Translations under genes and position numbers: made by a program
Shown here: in pieces, positions 44,501-56,030 of the stretch
Layout: every line of letters starts with the position of its first letter
How positions within the stretch are numbered: position 1 is the first letter of the stretch
Assembly (NCBI GenBank): GCA_021234155.1
Contig: JAJEKV010000006.1
Span: 9,269,003 to 9,333,002 of the forward strand
DNA from: Isoetes taiwanensis
Taxonomy: Eukaryota; Streptophyta; Lycopodiopsida; Isoetales; Isoetaceae
Length of the DNA stretch: 64,000 nt
Direction: 5' to 3'
The notes under the pieces: model-generated
What the model saw: the letters and a program-made list of their open reading frames with translations, nothing else
Database searches by the model: none
What the model was told of the DNA's origin: nothing

Positions 44501-45638
44501 TCGAGGAGGCATTGGAATACAAGTATTTAGGATACGACACTCATGGCACAGGGAAGTGGTCAAAAGGGGCAGACTCGCGGTTTCAAGCAGCAATCGATAA
44601 CTTCTATTTGATGAGAATCTACTGCAATAGGAGTAGGATCATCGACTGGGATATCAAATCCTATCTCTTTAGTACACAAGTGGCAAGCACACAACTATAC
44701 GGGTCGGAGGCTTGGGGGCCCGGCTTAACAGAAGGAAAATGGGAAGAACACAAAGGGATATTCAGGCAATGGCACAATCAGGAATTCCGGGTAAGGACAA
44801 ATACACCAGTAACCATCATGGTATATGAGACAGGGGAGAGACCAATGGAGATAAGAGCATGGGAGCAAACTATTAGATATTTGTGAAAGACAACAACACA
44901 GAGAACCCCGTAAAGTTGTCAACCATAGCAGTACATGCATCCGCCAGATAGCACCTTGTGTCAAGATCGGGATGGTTCAGGGATGTGGCACAATGGACAC
45001 GGGATCTTGGGATGGAGCTCAGCCATATACTGGAACATGGAAAGTGGGAAGACAAGTGGATGGCGGAAGTATATAGCAGCAACATGGCTAAGGAAGAGGG
45101 CAGGACCAAAAACACAGTGGATACTAGACATGTTCAACCCAAGGATGGAAATATGACAGGCTTTGTACCGGGATAGCAGAATATTAGGGAAGGAGGCAAA
45201 GCGAGACACGTTAGCAAGATTCAGGATGGGAAGCCATGATTTGCGAATAGAGAAAGGCAGATGGAAGAAGATAAACGGGGAAGATCAAACATGCAAAATA
45301 TGTGATACAGGAGCAATTGAGGACGCAAATCGTATGTTGAATGACTGCCCAACATACAACGAGATTAGGATGAGATATAGTAGAATCAAATGGGGAGCAT
45401 CAATACCAACACTGATGGCCCACAGTGGCACCATTACAAAACTAGCAGACGCTATTGCAGAAATGACCAAAAGACACCGAGAAATTCATGAAAGAGGGTT
45501 CGTAATTTGATATCACAAGAATGTGTATCAATGGAACCCGCGAAGTATGGCTCAAAGTCTAGTATAACGAGGCTCACCCGCATGACCTGGATATCAAACA
45601 AAAGCGATATGCTGGTTTAAAAAAAAAAAAAAAAAAAA
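44500..45638 (+). mobile_element. LINE 3' part with poly(A) tail
   Basis: The plus-strand frame 44512-44886 reads EYKYLGYDTHGTGKWSKGAD and QVASTQLYGSEAWGPGLTEG, the region after the RT palm in non-LTR elements. 45163-45510 contains RDTLARFRMGSHDLRIEKGR and CKICDTGAIEDANRMLNDCP, a C-terminal zinc cluster like that in the copy at 41000-42945 (CTFCDLRQVEDENHALMVCP). An A19 tract ends it at 45638. It is 5'-truncated, with stops. Confidence 0.85.
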
Positions 45639-46739
45639 AGAAAACCCAGCCTGAACTAGAATCCTAGACCAGACATCTGCCTCAGTCAATCCCTTGGCAG
45701 TATTATCACTCTACTACTAGCATGAGCCTTTCTAGTATAGTATCAATTTACCCCTCATAATCAAATCAAATACATGCATCACTAGATCATATAGATATTC
45801 CCATACTGGTATAATAATTTATACAAAGTGGTATCTGCTTTAGGGATTAGATGACAGTTATTTTCACATTTAAGACTTGAGAGAGACAAAATGTCATAAT
45901 CAAAACTGTATTAAAAGCCTGAAAAACTTCGAGTCTTAGACCAAGTGCCTTTCTAGAACCTTACTGTTTATCTAGAGCTAAACGTAGCCCGATTGATATT
46001 TAATATTCTGTTTCAGCTATATCCTTTTAGGCCAGAAGACTATTAAACGGTATTTGTGAATTTAGAATTTAGATCCAGCTAGGTGTTCTCTATCACATGA
46101 ATTTCTTTGGATTTCATAATATGGTTTTGCCAAGGGCCTATTGTGTTCAGCCAAATTGGGATCATATTACCCCACCATGGCCATCATATTATAAACAATT
46201 AAAGGTTATAAAGAACCTTTAGGGACTAGTCAGTTATTTCGATCTGTCCAATCTATTATATGTATTTACTGGCTTGTATGCCTTAGTTAATGTTTTTGCA
46301 ACATAGCATAACCATTAGTATGATCATACAGGTTCGAAAATATGATACACCAACAGATCAGATCCAAATACATGATATATTTGTGACAAAGGTCTTTTCC
46401 ATTATTTATCTTATCTCAAAACGGTAGGTTTCATTTCATGAGAGTAACTTACTTACAAAATATCTCCATAGACCATTTTCCTTTTTAAGATTTGTAATTC
46501 ATAGACTTTTAAGCCGAAAATATATCATTATCTATATCATTCAGCATAATGTATTATAAGCAAACTTTGCAGGAATATAAACTCAAATATAAAAGAACCC
46601 TATTCGTGTGCTCAGTAGACATATCAGTGTGTTGTATAGGAACGCCAACTGCTATGTTTATCAGAACTTGATCCATCCTTGTAGCCAAACCATACTTGTG
46701 AAGCAAACAATACCCTGTTAGCATAAGAATAGTATCAGG
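45639..46739. other. Intergenic, nothing recognised
   Basis: AT-rich, short ORFs only, no repeat structure noticed. Confidence 0.4.
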
Positions 46740-46797
46740 TGTGACGTTCCACATATTTATACGCCTTTTTTAGTATAAATACATGACACGTCGCTTT
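46740..46797 (+). repeat. Family-A LTR (reversed copy), start
   Basis: TGTGACGTTCCACATATTTATAC... ACATGACACGTC is the sense-strand start of the family-A LTR, here on the plus strand, opposite to the other copies. It breaks off after GACACGTC and resumes at 48961. Confidence 0.85.
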
Positions 46798-46848
46798 CCA
46801 TCCAATGGCCTACACAGATCCTACAGCCAGTTGTTGGTGGATCCCTTT

Positions 46849-48030
46849 GGAAGGAAGGAAGGAAGGAAGGTTTTTATTGTCCACGGAGACCAATCGGTCT
46901 ATGGGACCCAATACAAAAACGCAGCAAGTTTAATTACATCGCCCGGATTAAAAACCCCGCCTCGGCTGGTTTTCGAGGGAAAACCGTGGCAAAGAATCGC
47001 CCCTAACATATAAAATGCGTAAACACCCAAATATATACAAATATGCACCACACCCGTAGTGCCTAATCAACGGGCAGCCAAGAAGGGGCAAGGTGACCTC
47101 GTTGGGTCCAAGATTTCCCCGAATGTACTGACCCTCGTGGCACGATCGACGGGTGGTGTTCATCAAGAAATGCAAGGGCAAGTCCGGCCGCATTAAGGGA
47201 GCGATTCGGCCTTGATCCGACCAACGCCGGGCAACTCGAAAGTGTGAGACTCATCCTCAATGGCACCCGCTTGACAAAGATCGACAGAGTCCGCCCCGGC
47301 TCCCCAATCCACCGCCTGCCTCGATCGCGAAGATGGTGGGCACCTCGCGGGCGAATGGAGGCAATGAGTCTCGCTTTTTGGGCAGCCGGAACGCAGTATA
47401 GCTGTGGCCCCGCTAACACGGGTTGATGTGCTCCTTTGTAATGGGCCATTTTGACCTGTCAGAGCCGGGTCCCAGAGCTTGCCAAGGAAACAAGCGCCTA
47501 GGGTACTCCCGCAGCTCGCCACGACGTCGGGCCGTGCCCACCGCGACGACCGCAGGTTCTGCACATTCCATCTGGCGAACCATCGATCTCTTTACCCTCC
47601 AACAGTTCTAAGCCAGCCGCGACCCATGGCCACAAAGTAAGCCAAAAAGGAGCCGAAAGCATCACCCATAGTAACCACTTTCTCAAAATAGACGATGTGT
47701 CTATCAAGGGCCGCCGGCGGCAAGAATCCGCCGCAGCGTAACCGATAGGGACTCCGGGTTTCACCCCTGCGCCCGTGCAAAATGCCTTCTCTCGCGCCTG
47801 CCAAGTCATTCCAGTCGCCAAAGAGACGATCGGCCCCAAACCTCGACCCCGCATGGGGGACAGCTCGACCCGCCTGCAATCGTGATGTGACCGATGGCCC
47901 CAATCATAGAGCTCGCCTCGGTGACTGCTTGTTCGCATGGGGTGACGGTCATGCGATTGTCCCCCGGTCTCTTCGCCCATCCATTGACGCAAACGCCGGT
48001 GGCGAGCAGCGTGTGTGCTCACCAGTGATC
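46849..48030 (-). mobile_element. LINE 3' fragment inside the reversed LTR
   Basis: Minus-strand LINE end: coding remnants include DRHIVYFEKVVTMGDAFGSF (47903-47592) and WPWVAAGLELLEGKEIDGS in a second frame. The 3' UTR with GGTCTCCGTGGAC is near 46890-46880, and the tail is GGAA/TTCC units at 46849-46870. Same family as 25262-26310 and 60011-62634, but the tail repeat differs (TTCC instead of ATTCT). Confidence 0.8.
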
Positions 48031-48039
48031 TCCATGGTA

Positions 48040-48959
48040 TAATGAGACAAGATTGTTGACGCGGAATGAGTTCAAATTGAAGTTCCTTCTCCTTCGCTGG
48101 GACCGGAGCATTTGGGAAAAAGTAGCCGCTACACTTCCTCCACACCCACAAGACGGGCTCCCCACCGGGTGGTTCATGACAAGTAGCAAGGAGGAGCACC
48201 TGCACTTCGATGTATGTGGTCCTACTTCATCCCGAGGTGTTGCCTCCATCGCCAAAGTGGCCTTTAGTTATCCCCAGCCTCATCGTAAAAGCAAATCAAG
48301 CGATGGATATGGGATAAATTGCTTCATCCTAAGCTTGTCCATTTTATGGTGGCGAGATCACTCATAGATGCATGCGGGTAAACACCGTTGTTCATCGATT
48401 TCGGCCCGTAAGTCTCGCGGATCTGCCCTCTTTGCACGCTAGGGGATGAGACAATTGAGCACCGCTTTTCTTGTGCACCATGTTCGACCTCCTTGGCGGT
48501 GGCTTCGAAGTCTTTTCCATTGTGACTTGAATAGTCGCCAGTCCTATTGTCGGAGTCTATCCTAGTTCTTGGGACAAGTTGGCAAAGAGGGCTTTCCACT
48601 TAACATCTGCTTGGATCATCTGGTCCATCTGGAAGAGACGAAATCTCCTCATCTTCAAGGGACAGCTCTTTTCAGATACGCAAGTGCTTAACGATGCCCG
48701 TAGTCGCATTGTGAAGGCGTACAAATGTTCTTCCTTGAAGGATGACATCAAAAGTGTCATTTGGGAGAAATATCTTCAGATTCACACCTACTCATAGCAA
48801 ACAGTTGTGCTCATGGTGATCTGCATTCTCTGCTTTTCTATGTTATGTATGTGGTGGGTAGTGTTGCTCTAGTGGATATCTTCGCCACTGGGTTTTGAGT
48901 CCCCCATGTACTCTTTGTATTCTTTTGAGTAATAAAGGTCCACGTTCATTAAAAAAAAA
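48040..48959 (+). mobile_element. L1-like LINE 3' end with poly(A)
   Basis: Plus-strand remnants: LRWDRSIWEKVAA near 48090, a zinc-binding reverse-transcriptase domain piece CPLCTLGDETIEHRFSCAP (about 48425-48480), then AFHLTSAWIIWSIWKRRNLL (48579-48797), as in plant L1 elements (family pattern W-IWK-RN--IF). It ends in a poly(A) run at 48947-48959 directly at the LTR sequence. It is a different LINE lineage from 46849-48030. Confidence 0.8.
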
Positions 48960-49718
48960 AAATAATTAATGGCACATTAATTATTCATAAGCTAAGGTTA
49001 GCTATGATAATCATTAATTATTAATGTGAAAACCTAACCCTAAACCCTAATTCGAATTTAGGGCTTAACCTAATATTAAAAGGAGTTAAAATATTAAATT
49101 AGTTAATATTAACCAATTTGGAGTTGCCGCCTGGCCCAAATCGATTGGGCAAGGGAGAGTTGCTAACTTGGGACCCAAATTGGGGTTTTATACCCCCATT
49201 TGCCCCAATTCGAATTGGGGGAGGTTGGTGGAGGAGAAGCTATTGTTCCACCCTGTTCCAGCCAGAAGGATGGAGAACTAGAGAGATAGTGGATCTAGCT
49301 ATGATCCCAGTTAGAACGTAGATAGCTTGGATTCCTAGATAGTCATAGGACTAACTCTTGTATGCTGAGAAGGTAGCTAGGATTAACCCTTGTATGAATA
49401 GATGTATTGTTAATCTCTATTTTATGTTCTATTCGAAGCTATGGATGGATGGATGTATAAGGATAGCTTTCTTTCTGTTCCTCCTGTGTTGTATGGGTAA
49501 AAAGGGGGGTAGAGACCTAAAGGCTTAAAACCCAGTAAATGCGGCCTGTGCACAAGAGCCAACCGGGCTAGGATGCTATAATGTGGTTCAATATCAAATA
49601 ACGAGTATGATGGTGAATCTCTGACCTGCCTCATCGGACCGGGGACATATAACCCGGAGTAGTCCCGTAGGGTGATTCCTTCGGATTGCGTCTTCGGAGG
49701 GCTACAAGCACGTCTGTT
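48960..49718 (+). repeat. Family-A LTR (reversed copy), continuation, truncated
   Basis: TAATTAATGGCACATTAATT... through AACCCTAATTCGAATT, CCCAATTCGAATTGGGG and GACCTGCCTCATCGGACC to GGCTACAAGCACGTC follows the LTR order of the other copies. The last ~860 bp of the LTR are missing and no internal region follows. Confidence 0.85.
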
Positions 49719-49908
49719 TTTATTGCAAGTATTACTTTAGCTGGAGGCTTCTAGCTCATTACTCATAGTATAGTATTTTGAATGGATTTACATGATATAA
49801 TTATATCAATATGTCTGGGTAATATGTTTGCCCAATATGTATTTGTAAAGGGATTAAACATCCACATGGGCATGATCTATCCATGCATGATTTAGCAGAC
49901 AAGGTTGG
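49719..49908. other. Short spacer, nothing recognised
   Basis: AT-rich, no coding and no repeat noticed. Confidence 0.3.
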
Positions 49909-50340
49909 TTATAATTTGTCAGTACAAACAACAACTCCTCCTTGTTCAACTTCAAAACCAGGTGCCTGCTTCATGTACACTTCTTCATCAAGTTTTGCAT
50001 TCAAAAATGCTGTGCTCACATCCATGTGATGCACTTCTAACTTATTTGCATTTGCAAATGCCAACAGTATTCTTAGACTAGTTAGCTTTACAATAGGAGA
50101 AAAAGTCTCATCATATCCCGTACCTTTCTTTTGGGTAAAATCTTGTGCCATTAGTTGAGCTTTGTACTTCTGCTCACCATTTGCTCCAGTTTTTAATTTG
50201 AAAATTCATTTGCTTCCTATTATATTTTTGTTTGCTGGCTTAGGTACGAGCTGATAGGTGTCAATTCAATCAAATGCATGCATTTCTTCTATCATGACTT
50301 GTCTTCAAACTTCTCTTTTAGTTATTCCTGTAGATATACA
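49909..50340 (-). pseudogene. Copia reverse transcriptase fragment
   Basis: Minus strand: TYQLVPKPANKN near 50240, IFKLKTGANGEQKYKAQLMA, then DFTQKKGTGYDETFSPIVKL, ILLAFANANKLEVHHMDVST, AFLNAKLDEEVYMKQAPGF. This is the N-terminal half of a copia RT; the YVDD part is absent. No LTR was found beside it. Confidence 0.9.
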
Positions 50341-50450
50341 ATGGTCTACGTAGCATAGTAGAGGCCACATAGCCACTAAGGATATTACAATATTTACTTG
50401 CATAGATTCAACAAGACTAAAGAGAATTAAACCCTAAAACGATGCATTTA

Positions 50451-50848
50451 CTGAAGGTGGGCTTGAAAGGCAGTAAAGGCCGTTTGACCTAGCAGAAGAT
50501 CTATGACAATGGTCCAATAGCCGATTTTCTCTTGGGTGCATGCGCCCACATAATGGGCTACTTTTCTAATGGTAATTACACATTGGATTCTGATAATGAA
50601 GAACTTAACTTTTTTGATTTGAAGTGGGAGCTTGAAGCTTATACAGTTAGAACTGGTAAGTCTGATCACAAAATGGATTCTAGAGGCATTAGAGGCGGCT
50701 ATGGCCAAAGAAGAGGCAGTTTTCAAAGAGATGATAGAAGCTTTCAAAGAGGTCCCAAACATTTCGGCAAAAGGCACCAGGATGAGTATCAAGATATACA
50801 AAAAATCCAAGAAACTCAGGAGATGGATGGGGATCCAGACTTCGATCA
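50451..50848 (+). pseudogene. Exon-like ORF with Arg/Gly-rich end, unidentified
   Basis: Between an AG acceptor (CTGAAG) and a GT donor (CAG|GTTTCA) the frame reads GLKGSKGRLT, stop, QKIYDNGPIADFLLGACAHI, MGYFSNGNYTLDSDNEELNF, FDLKWELEAYTVRTGKSDHK, then RGIRGGYGQRRGSFQRDDRS and DEYQDIQKIQETQEMDGDP. One TAG (likely from CAG) interrupts it. The composition is clearly protein-like. The family was not recognised; a host exon or captured fragment is likely. Confidence 0.4.
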
Positions 50849-51266
50849 GGTTTCATTTAGATTTATAAGTTTAATCTGTAGTTATAGTTGCATAGATAAG
50901 TTTATCTGCTTGTTCTAGATTTTGCATGATGAAACTTATAAGGCAGGTCTGCTCATAAGGATTCAGGAGACTGTTAGATGCATTAGAAATACATCTATAA
51001 GGCACCAAATAAAGGGTTAAATTTTGATTTTTTTTAGCCATAGAGGTTACAGCTGATAGCCCACTGACTGGATCAATAAATAAAGACTGATATATCAGTA
51101 TATCACCATTTGTTGGTCTAGGTTTGGCCTTCTTGTTGAGATTTTTAACAGGGTAAAATTGTAAAGCTATGAGGAGATCTACACAAACATGAATATATTC
51201 TGATAACTTAGGGCAGGATTGAAGCTATGGAATGCTTTATATCAGTGATAATTATATCTAAATACA

Positions 51267-54200
51267 CTAGTAACGGTGCCCAGCGTTGCTGGGCTTATGT
51301 TGGAAGTTTGCAAATATTTTGGCCGCAATGAGAAAAGTCGAACTCGCGCCATCATCCTTAGTATAGATAAAGATCATAGCTACATGCTCAAAATGTTGTG
51401 GCGAGACACTAATGTCAAAATATATGTAAATGTAGAAAAATTGCACACCATTGCCAGGAAAGAAGGCCGTTAATTGGCTAAATATTGTAGAATACATGTA
51501 GCATTAGCATTGGCTTGGTGCCAATGTAGGTAGATGGTATTGGGGTTTCTTAGCAAACAAAGTGAGATGTAATTGGGGTTTTCCAAAAGCCTAAATGTTT
51601 TTTATTGGGGCTTCAGAATGTTCTATGTACCTTGTTGTAGGAAACCACTTTATCCAACCTATGTTCCATGAAAGTATAAAAAGGATTATAATGCATAAAC
51701 TCAAACAAACATTCCCACATTGTAATAAACTGGCTCTATGAGGAACGACTACAAAACCCTAAATATGATGACATGAGAAAATGAACAAATAGAACAAAAC
51801 CCTATGACGACGACAACAACATCAACAACAACATTCCAATATGGTATAAATTAAAGCAAACTCATATTGTGGAGCTTGATTGATGCCCAATATAAAGTAC
51901 TTCTCTAGATTATCAAAATAGAGAAGGAAGGAAAAGCGGAGGAAGGGGGAGGGGGAGGATGAGTTGTTATAGAGTTGTTTATATAGCTTTTTTTTCCTAC
52001 TTACTATATATTGCATCACACTGCCTAAATGCGAAATAAGAATGAACATTGTGGATGAATTATGTGGATATTTTATGAATTATTTGCAATGAATTTTGGA
52101 ACTAACTTTGTGAGATGTGATAAGACAGTAAGTCACATCTCAAATGCATTATAATTTGTTCACTTTTTCTAGTGCACTTAAGAAGCTTGTGTCTTGAAAA
52201 AATTTATTTTCAGACAAAATAGGTTTTATCTTGCTACTTCACGTTATATTTTGCACAATTGAAGCTTTTAGTTGCAATGCTGAAAAAGCAACACAATGTA
52301 CAAACCCATCGACTACCAACAATGGGATAAATTATAGCTTCCATGCAGTCTTGAATGGAAGCAAACCTTGTAGGTAGAAACCGAATTCCAATTCCCGAGG
52401 ATTGATGTTAAACCACTTATGTCACTTGTCACTTGAAGAAATTACAAAGTGTTTAGCACATCAGGCATTAGAGACCTGGTTGGATCTAAAAGGCAATGCC
52501 TTCTAGTCTTTGTGATAATTGCACCACTTGAATATAGCAAATTCGGCCCAAAGAATTGCCGATTCAGTGAGAGCAAATTTGCGACATATATAGATGCAAA
52601 AAGCAAATCAATACACGAGAAGCTAAGCAATGCAAAATCGAGGAGTCGAAAAAGGTTAGAGGCTCTAAAATCTAGCCTCACAACGCTCAGCCTTCATGGG
52701 AGGCGTTAGATACTACATACCCGATCCAAAATTTTATATATGCAGAGGGAGTATTTGATGGAGGTGCTAGTAGGAACTCCAAAGAAAGAAGTTCACAAAG
52801 AATTCTTGACACGAAGCGATATAGTTTGGTTTAAATGCAACCCTTGCAGCGGGCTAAAAAGCGCGGATTCTCGCCTTGCAATTCATGCCCTCCAACCGTG
52901 CTATATCATGCAATTCAACACAATATTCTTATCTCACCTTGAGTAACATGTTCGAAGCTGAAAGTGGTACTTGTGATTACCACTATGGATATGCCGATGA
53001 GTCATACAACAATGGACGGTATGTATCGAAGCTCTTCATTTGCTTTGGACTCGGTCCTTCGCAACCTTTTGATGTGGTTGTAGGTTGTGCTCATACACTC
53101 ACCGGGGACTTCAAAGGTGGAGATGGGCTGGTTGGATTTGGGATGGGATCCTCTTCCTTGATATCTCAAGTTTCTTTTTTTGGATGGAAAATTCTCTTTA
53201 TCGTCTCACTAGCTATACCGAAAAGCAACGACGATGTATTGCTCCTTGGCGATTCTTACGCCATCTCAAATCCTTCCGCTTAGCTCTACCCCCTATCCTC
53301 TAATCTTCAAGCCAGGTTTACTATGTCAAACTCAAGAGCATCACCGTAGGTGACACTCTTATCTCCCATTCCACCTCAGAGCACCATCTTTGACTCGCAC
53401 TACCTTTACATACTTGGATACTAATCTTTTCAATTATGTGAAAGATGCCTTCGTCAATGCCTTGCCCGATCTTCCCGTGTTGCTCAACTATAAGGGTTTT
53501 GATGTCCGCTTTAATATGTCGTGGGTTTCTTCTTCTTTCAATTCCCTTCTCTCGCCTTCCAATTTGATGGGGCTTTATTGAACCCTCCTCGGACAAATTA
53601 CTTGGCTTTTGTTGATTCTCGCTAAGACCATCAAGTGCTTGTTGCTCACTCCTCGCAGATGATGGTCCGGGAATTATTGGGAACATATTGCAGCAAATTA
53701 CCTTGTTGCCCATGATATTACACGGATGAAGCTTTCGTTTCTCGAAAAAACCGCAATGACGCTTGAAAATATCAATTTGTGGTACATACCGGGTGAATAT
53801 GTGGTATATAATTTGGCGCATTAATCGTATATAAACTTATAAAAATAAATTTACCTTGCCCATTCACGCTTTGCAAATCAAATCAGAAACCCTAGGATGA
53901 TCTTGCTCTCCATATTGTACAATACATATCAAACTGTTCGCTTTTGCATCAAATGATTTACATTAGACAAAGTCTTGAAAAACTTGATTTTTCCATGTTT
54001 CTACATTTTGTGTGCATGTTTTAGCTGTATACATGCAAATCTTCAGAACGGAGTTTTTGCTTGATGCTTGATGTCAACAGTGGTATTCACATTTCCTGCA
54101 TCAAGCAATAACTCCAAGCTAAAATTTGCTTATAACAAAAGAAGAATAAACAGGGCAAATCTTTAAAATCACATACCTTGTAACAATCATCATGTGGGCT

Positions 54201-54843
54201 TCATATGCTCGCTTGGCACAAAACCCTTTGCACAAAACCCAAATTATTCAGATAAGACATGACCTTAAGAAAAACTCGATACTTGAGTTATGTTGCCCTC
54301 AAAATTGCAAAGATGTGAATGGCCGCTAGTCCTTGCACTTGCTCTCGCCAAGCAAACCCAATCATATTCATAATTTTAGGATTTAGTACGATTTTAGAAT
54401 TTAGAGAAACTCAAAAGCATACACTGACCTCTTCTTGCCACAACTCTCTGGAGACTTCAAAAATTAGACTCGACCCTGCATAAATTACCACCAAAACTTA
54501 TTACAATTCCATGCTCAAGTTTTAGATTCCGCATATCCAAGCTCGAGATTCATGTGAATAGACCTTCTGATGCCCTTAACCCATTCCCTGATAGACATTT
54601 CCTTTGCTTTGTCCAGCCAAACCAGATAAACATGATAATTTGCAACACAGCAATGGGCACACGCAGGAGTCCTACCGGAAGCAAAGCCAGGCAAATCCGA
54701 CGCCATCGCCACACTCTTTCTTGTTTTAGGGTAAAAAAAAGGCTGAGTTTCTCAGATCTGAACCGTTTAACTTTTAACTGAAATCTCGGCCATTCGATCT
54801 AGGGCGTGGTTCACGACACACCCTATAACATTATAATATAGGA
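51267..54843 (-). mobile_element. Helitron 3 (non-autonomous) with captured aspartic protease
   Basis: On the minus strand the 5' end at 54843 is TCCTATATTATAATGTTATA, the same as Helitron 1 for 17 bp, and both continue into ...ACCACGCCCTA. The 3' end is CTAG at 51270-51267, followed by T, with the hairpin GCCCAGCGTTGCTGGGC at 51278-51294. The base before the 5' TC is C rather than A, so either that base mutated or the true end is a few bases further. Without Rep/helicase. It carries a nepenthesin-like gene in antisense and small ORFs of unknown origin. Confidence 0.82.
52742..53585 (+). pseudogene. Nepenthesin-like aspartic protease, captured by Helitron 3
   Basis: Plus-strand pieces in family order: REYLMEVLVGTPKKEVHKEF, LTRSDIVWFKCNPC (family: LIADTGSDLIW-QC-PC), GTCDYHYGYADESYNNGRYV, VVVGCAHTLTGDFKGGDGLV, GFGMGSSSLISQ, YYVKLKSITVGDTLI, TRTTFTYLDTNLFNYVKDAF, LPDLPVLLNYKGFDVRF. 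The first catalytic DTGS is changed to LTRS, so the active Asp is lost, and the second DSGTT is frameshifted. Plant A1 proteases of this type are secreted or vacuolar. No introns are evident over ~840 bp, compatible with a single-exon gene. It lies antisense to the Helitron. Confidence 0.85.
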
Positions 54844-55245
54844 GGATAACCATAGTTTGCAGTTGAAATACAAAGGTTAATCTCTAATTTCAGTTCATTC
54901 TTGTAGTCAAGACTTACTAATAGGGCAAAACGAACGAGTGCGAATTTTTGGAGGGTTTTTCTTCTAGACTACATATTATAATAAATATAACTACACGAAA
55001 GTAGTATATTGTTCATACCATTATACTAAATACACCATACTCCTTACTATGTTATGTCCATACATCATACTGCCCATACTATTATAATAAATATAATTGC
55101 CTTAGTGTTCATACTGTTATTATCATATCCACAGTATAGGCATAGAAAAAGATAGCATTGTAAAGCAAATTGTTTGAAGTATACAACGGAAGCCAAAACA
55201 CTATGAGAAACAATAATGTTATGAAAATACAGCCACAAGAAGTCG
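54844..55245. other. Spacer, nothing recognised
   Basis: AT-rich, with CATACT-ATTATAATAAATATAA motifs repeated near 54975-55095. No coding recognised. Confidence 0.35.
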
Positions 55246-55352
55246 TCATCCTTCTTCACACTCATCATCTACAAGCAGACAACGTCGACGTCTCCTTTCC
55301 ACTTGAATTGGGGATTCCCTTGTTGACAATAGTGATGCTACTTGATTCTGCA
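55246..55352 (-). CDS. Possible last exon of the methyltransferase-like gene
   Basis: On the minus strand, after an AG acceptor (TGTATGCAG), the frame reads NQVASLLSTRESPIQVERRR, then an Arg run and an acidic DDECEEG stop. It lies ~90 bp downstream of the methyltransferase exon. Joining at the GT donor there would not keep this frame, so either the gene is decayed or the splice choice differs. Confidence 0.3.
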
Positions 55353-55439
55353 TACACACGTAGAATGCTAATACGTAAAAAAAGTTAAGTAGCATTGACA
55401 CAAATGCTAAAAAATTACAGTAGAAAAAAACAAACATAC

Positions 55440-55803
55440 TATGAAGGTTCTTCATCTTCCTCTGCCACTTCGTCGTGATCAATAATCCTTTCATCAAACT
55501 TTTGTGAAAAACTTGCTAAGGCTGAAAGACGAGATGCCTTTACATGTTCCACTAACAGTTTATCATTGTCCAATCCATAGCAGTGACGAGATAAAATAGC
55601 AGATGCTATCAATGTTGAACCTGTGCCGCTAAGTAGGTCCAATACCAAGCCTTCTTTTGGACTAAAATTCTCAATAATAAACTCCATGAATGAAATGGAC
55701 TTCTCGGTGGATTTCCTACCAGGCGTAGTAGGACTTGCTGTAAGTTTACTGCCTTCCATGAAGAAATGAGCAAGAGATTGCTTGGAGATTGAAAGACGTT
55801 TGT
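55440..55803 (-). CDS. N4/N6-type DNA methyltransferase domain exon
   Basis: The exon follows an AG acceptor (CATTTCAG) and contains a class I AdoMet-dependent methyltransferase core: TTPGRKSTEKSISFMEFIIE, then GLVLDLLSGTGSTLIASAIL, then RHCYGLDND. In PF01555-type (N4/N6) enzymes of the beta arrangement, the AdoMet-binding FxGxGTT motif with the following acidic -G-E/D lies near the C-terminus, as here. The upstream DPPY-type catalytic motif was not found. The exon ends acidic (DEVAEEDEEPS, TAG). Such a domain is unusual in plant nuclear genes. It might be a host gene, a transposon-encoded enzyme, or a transfer. Confidence 0.6.
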
Positions 55804-55926
55804 CTGAAATGGACAAATATTAATAAAACATGAAACCAGATATAGTAAAACTAAGATAAACATAAAATCAATATACATCAAATAAGATAGCTTATAATGT
55901 AATAGATAAAATTGAAGATCACTTAC

Positions 55927-56030
55927 TTGAGAATTGAACATTACTCTGAATGCTTGGTGAAGTACCCTTTCTTGACCATACAGTCACTAGCAACACGTTG
56001 CTTGTGAACTTCCCAATTCTGTCCTTCTGT
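55927..56030 (-). CDS. Exon preceding the methyltransferase exon
   Basis: The minus-strand frame reads SADPLMSEHTEGQNWEVHKQ, RVASDCMVKKGTSPSIQSNV, QFS and ends at a GT donor (CAA|GTAAGT, intron 55926-55804, 123 bp). Splicing to 55803 keeps the methyltransferase frame (SNKRLSISKQ). Upstream the frame hits TGA just before SADPLM. A diverged copy of this sequence (CSADPATSEHTEDAF) lies at about 56210-56165, so the region is internally duplicated. Confidence 0.4.

Noticed and set aside
47498-48205. 235-aa minus-strand ORF as a separate gene
   Set aside because: It overlaps LINE coding remnants in another frame and crosses the junction between two LINE fragments; GC-rich LINE sequence simply lacks stops.
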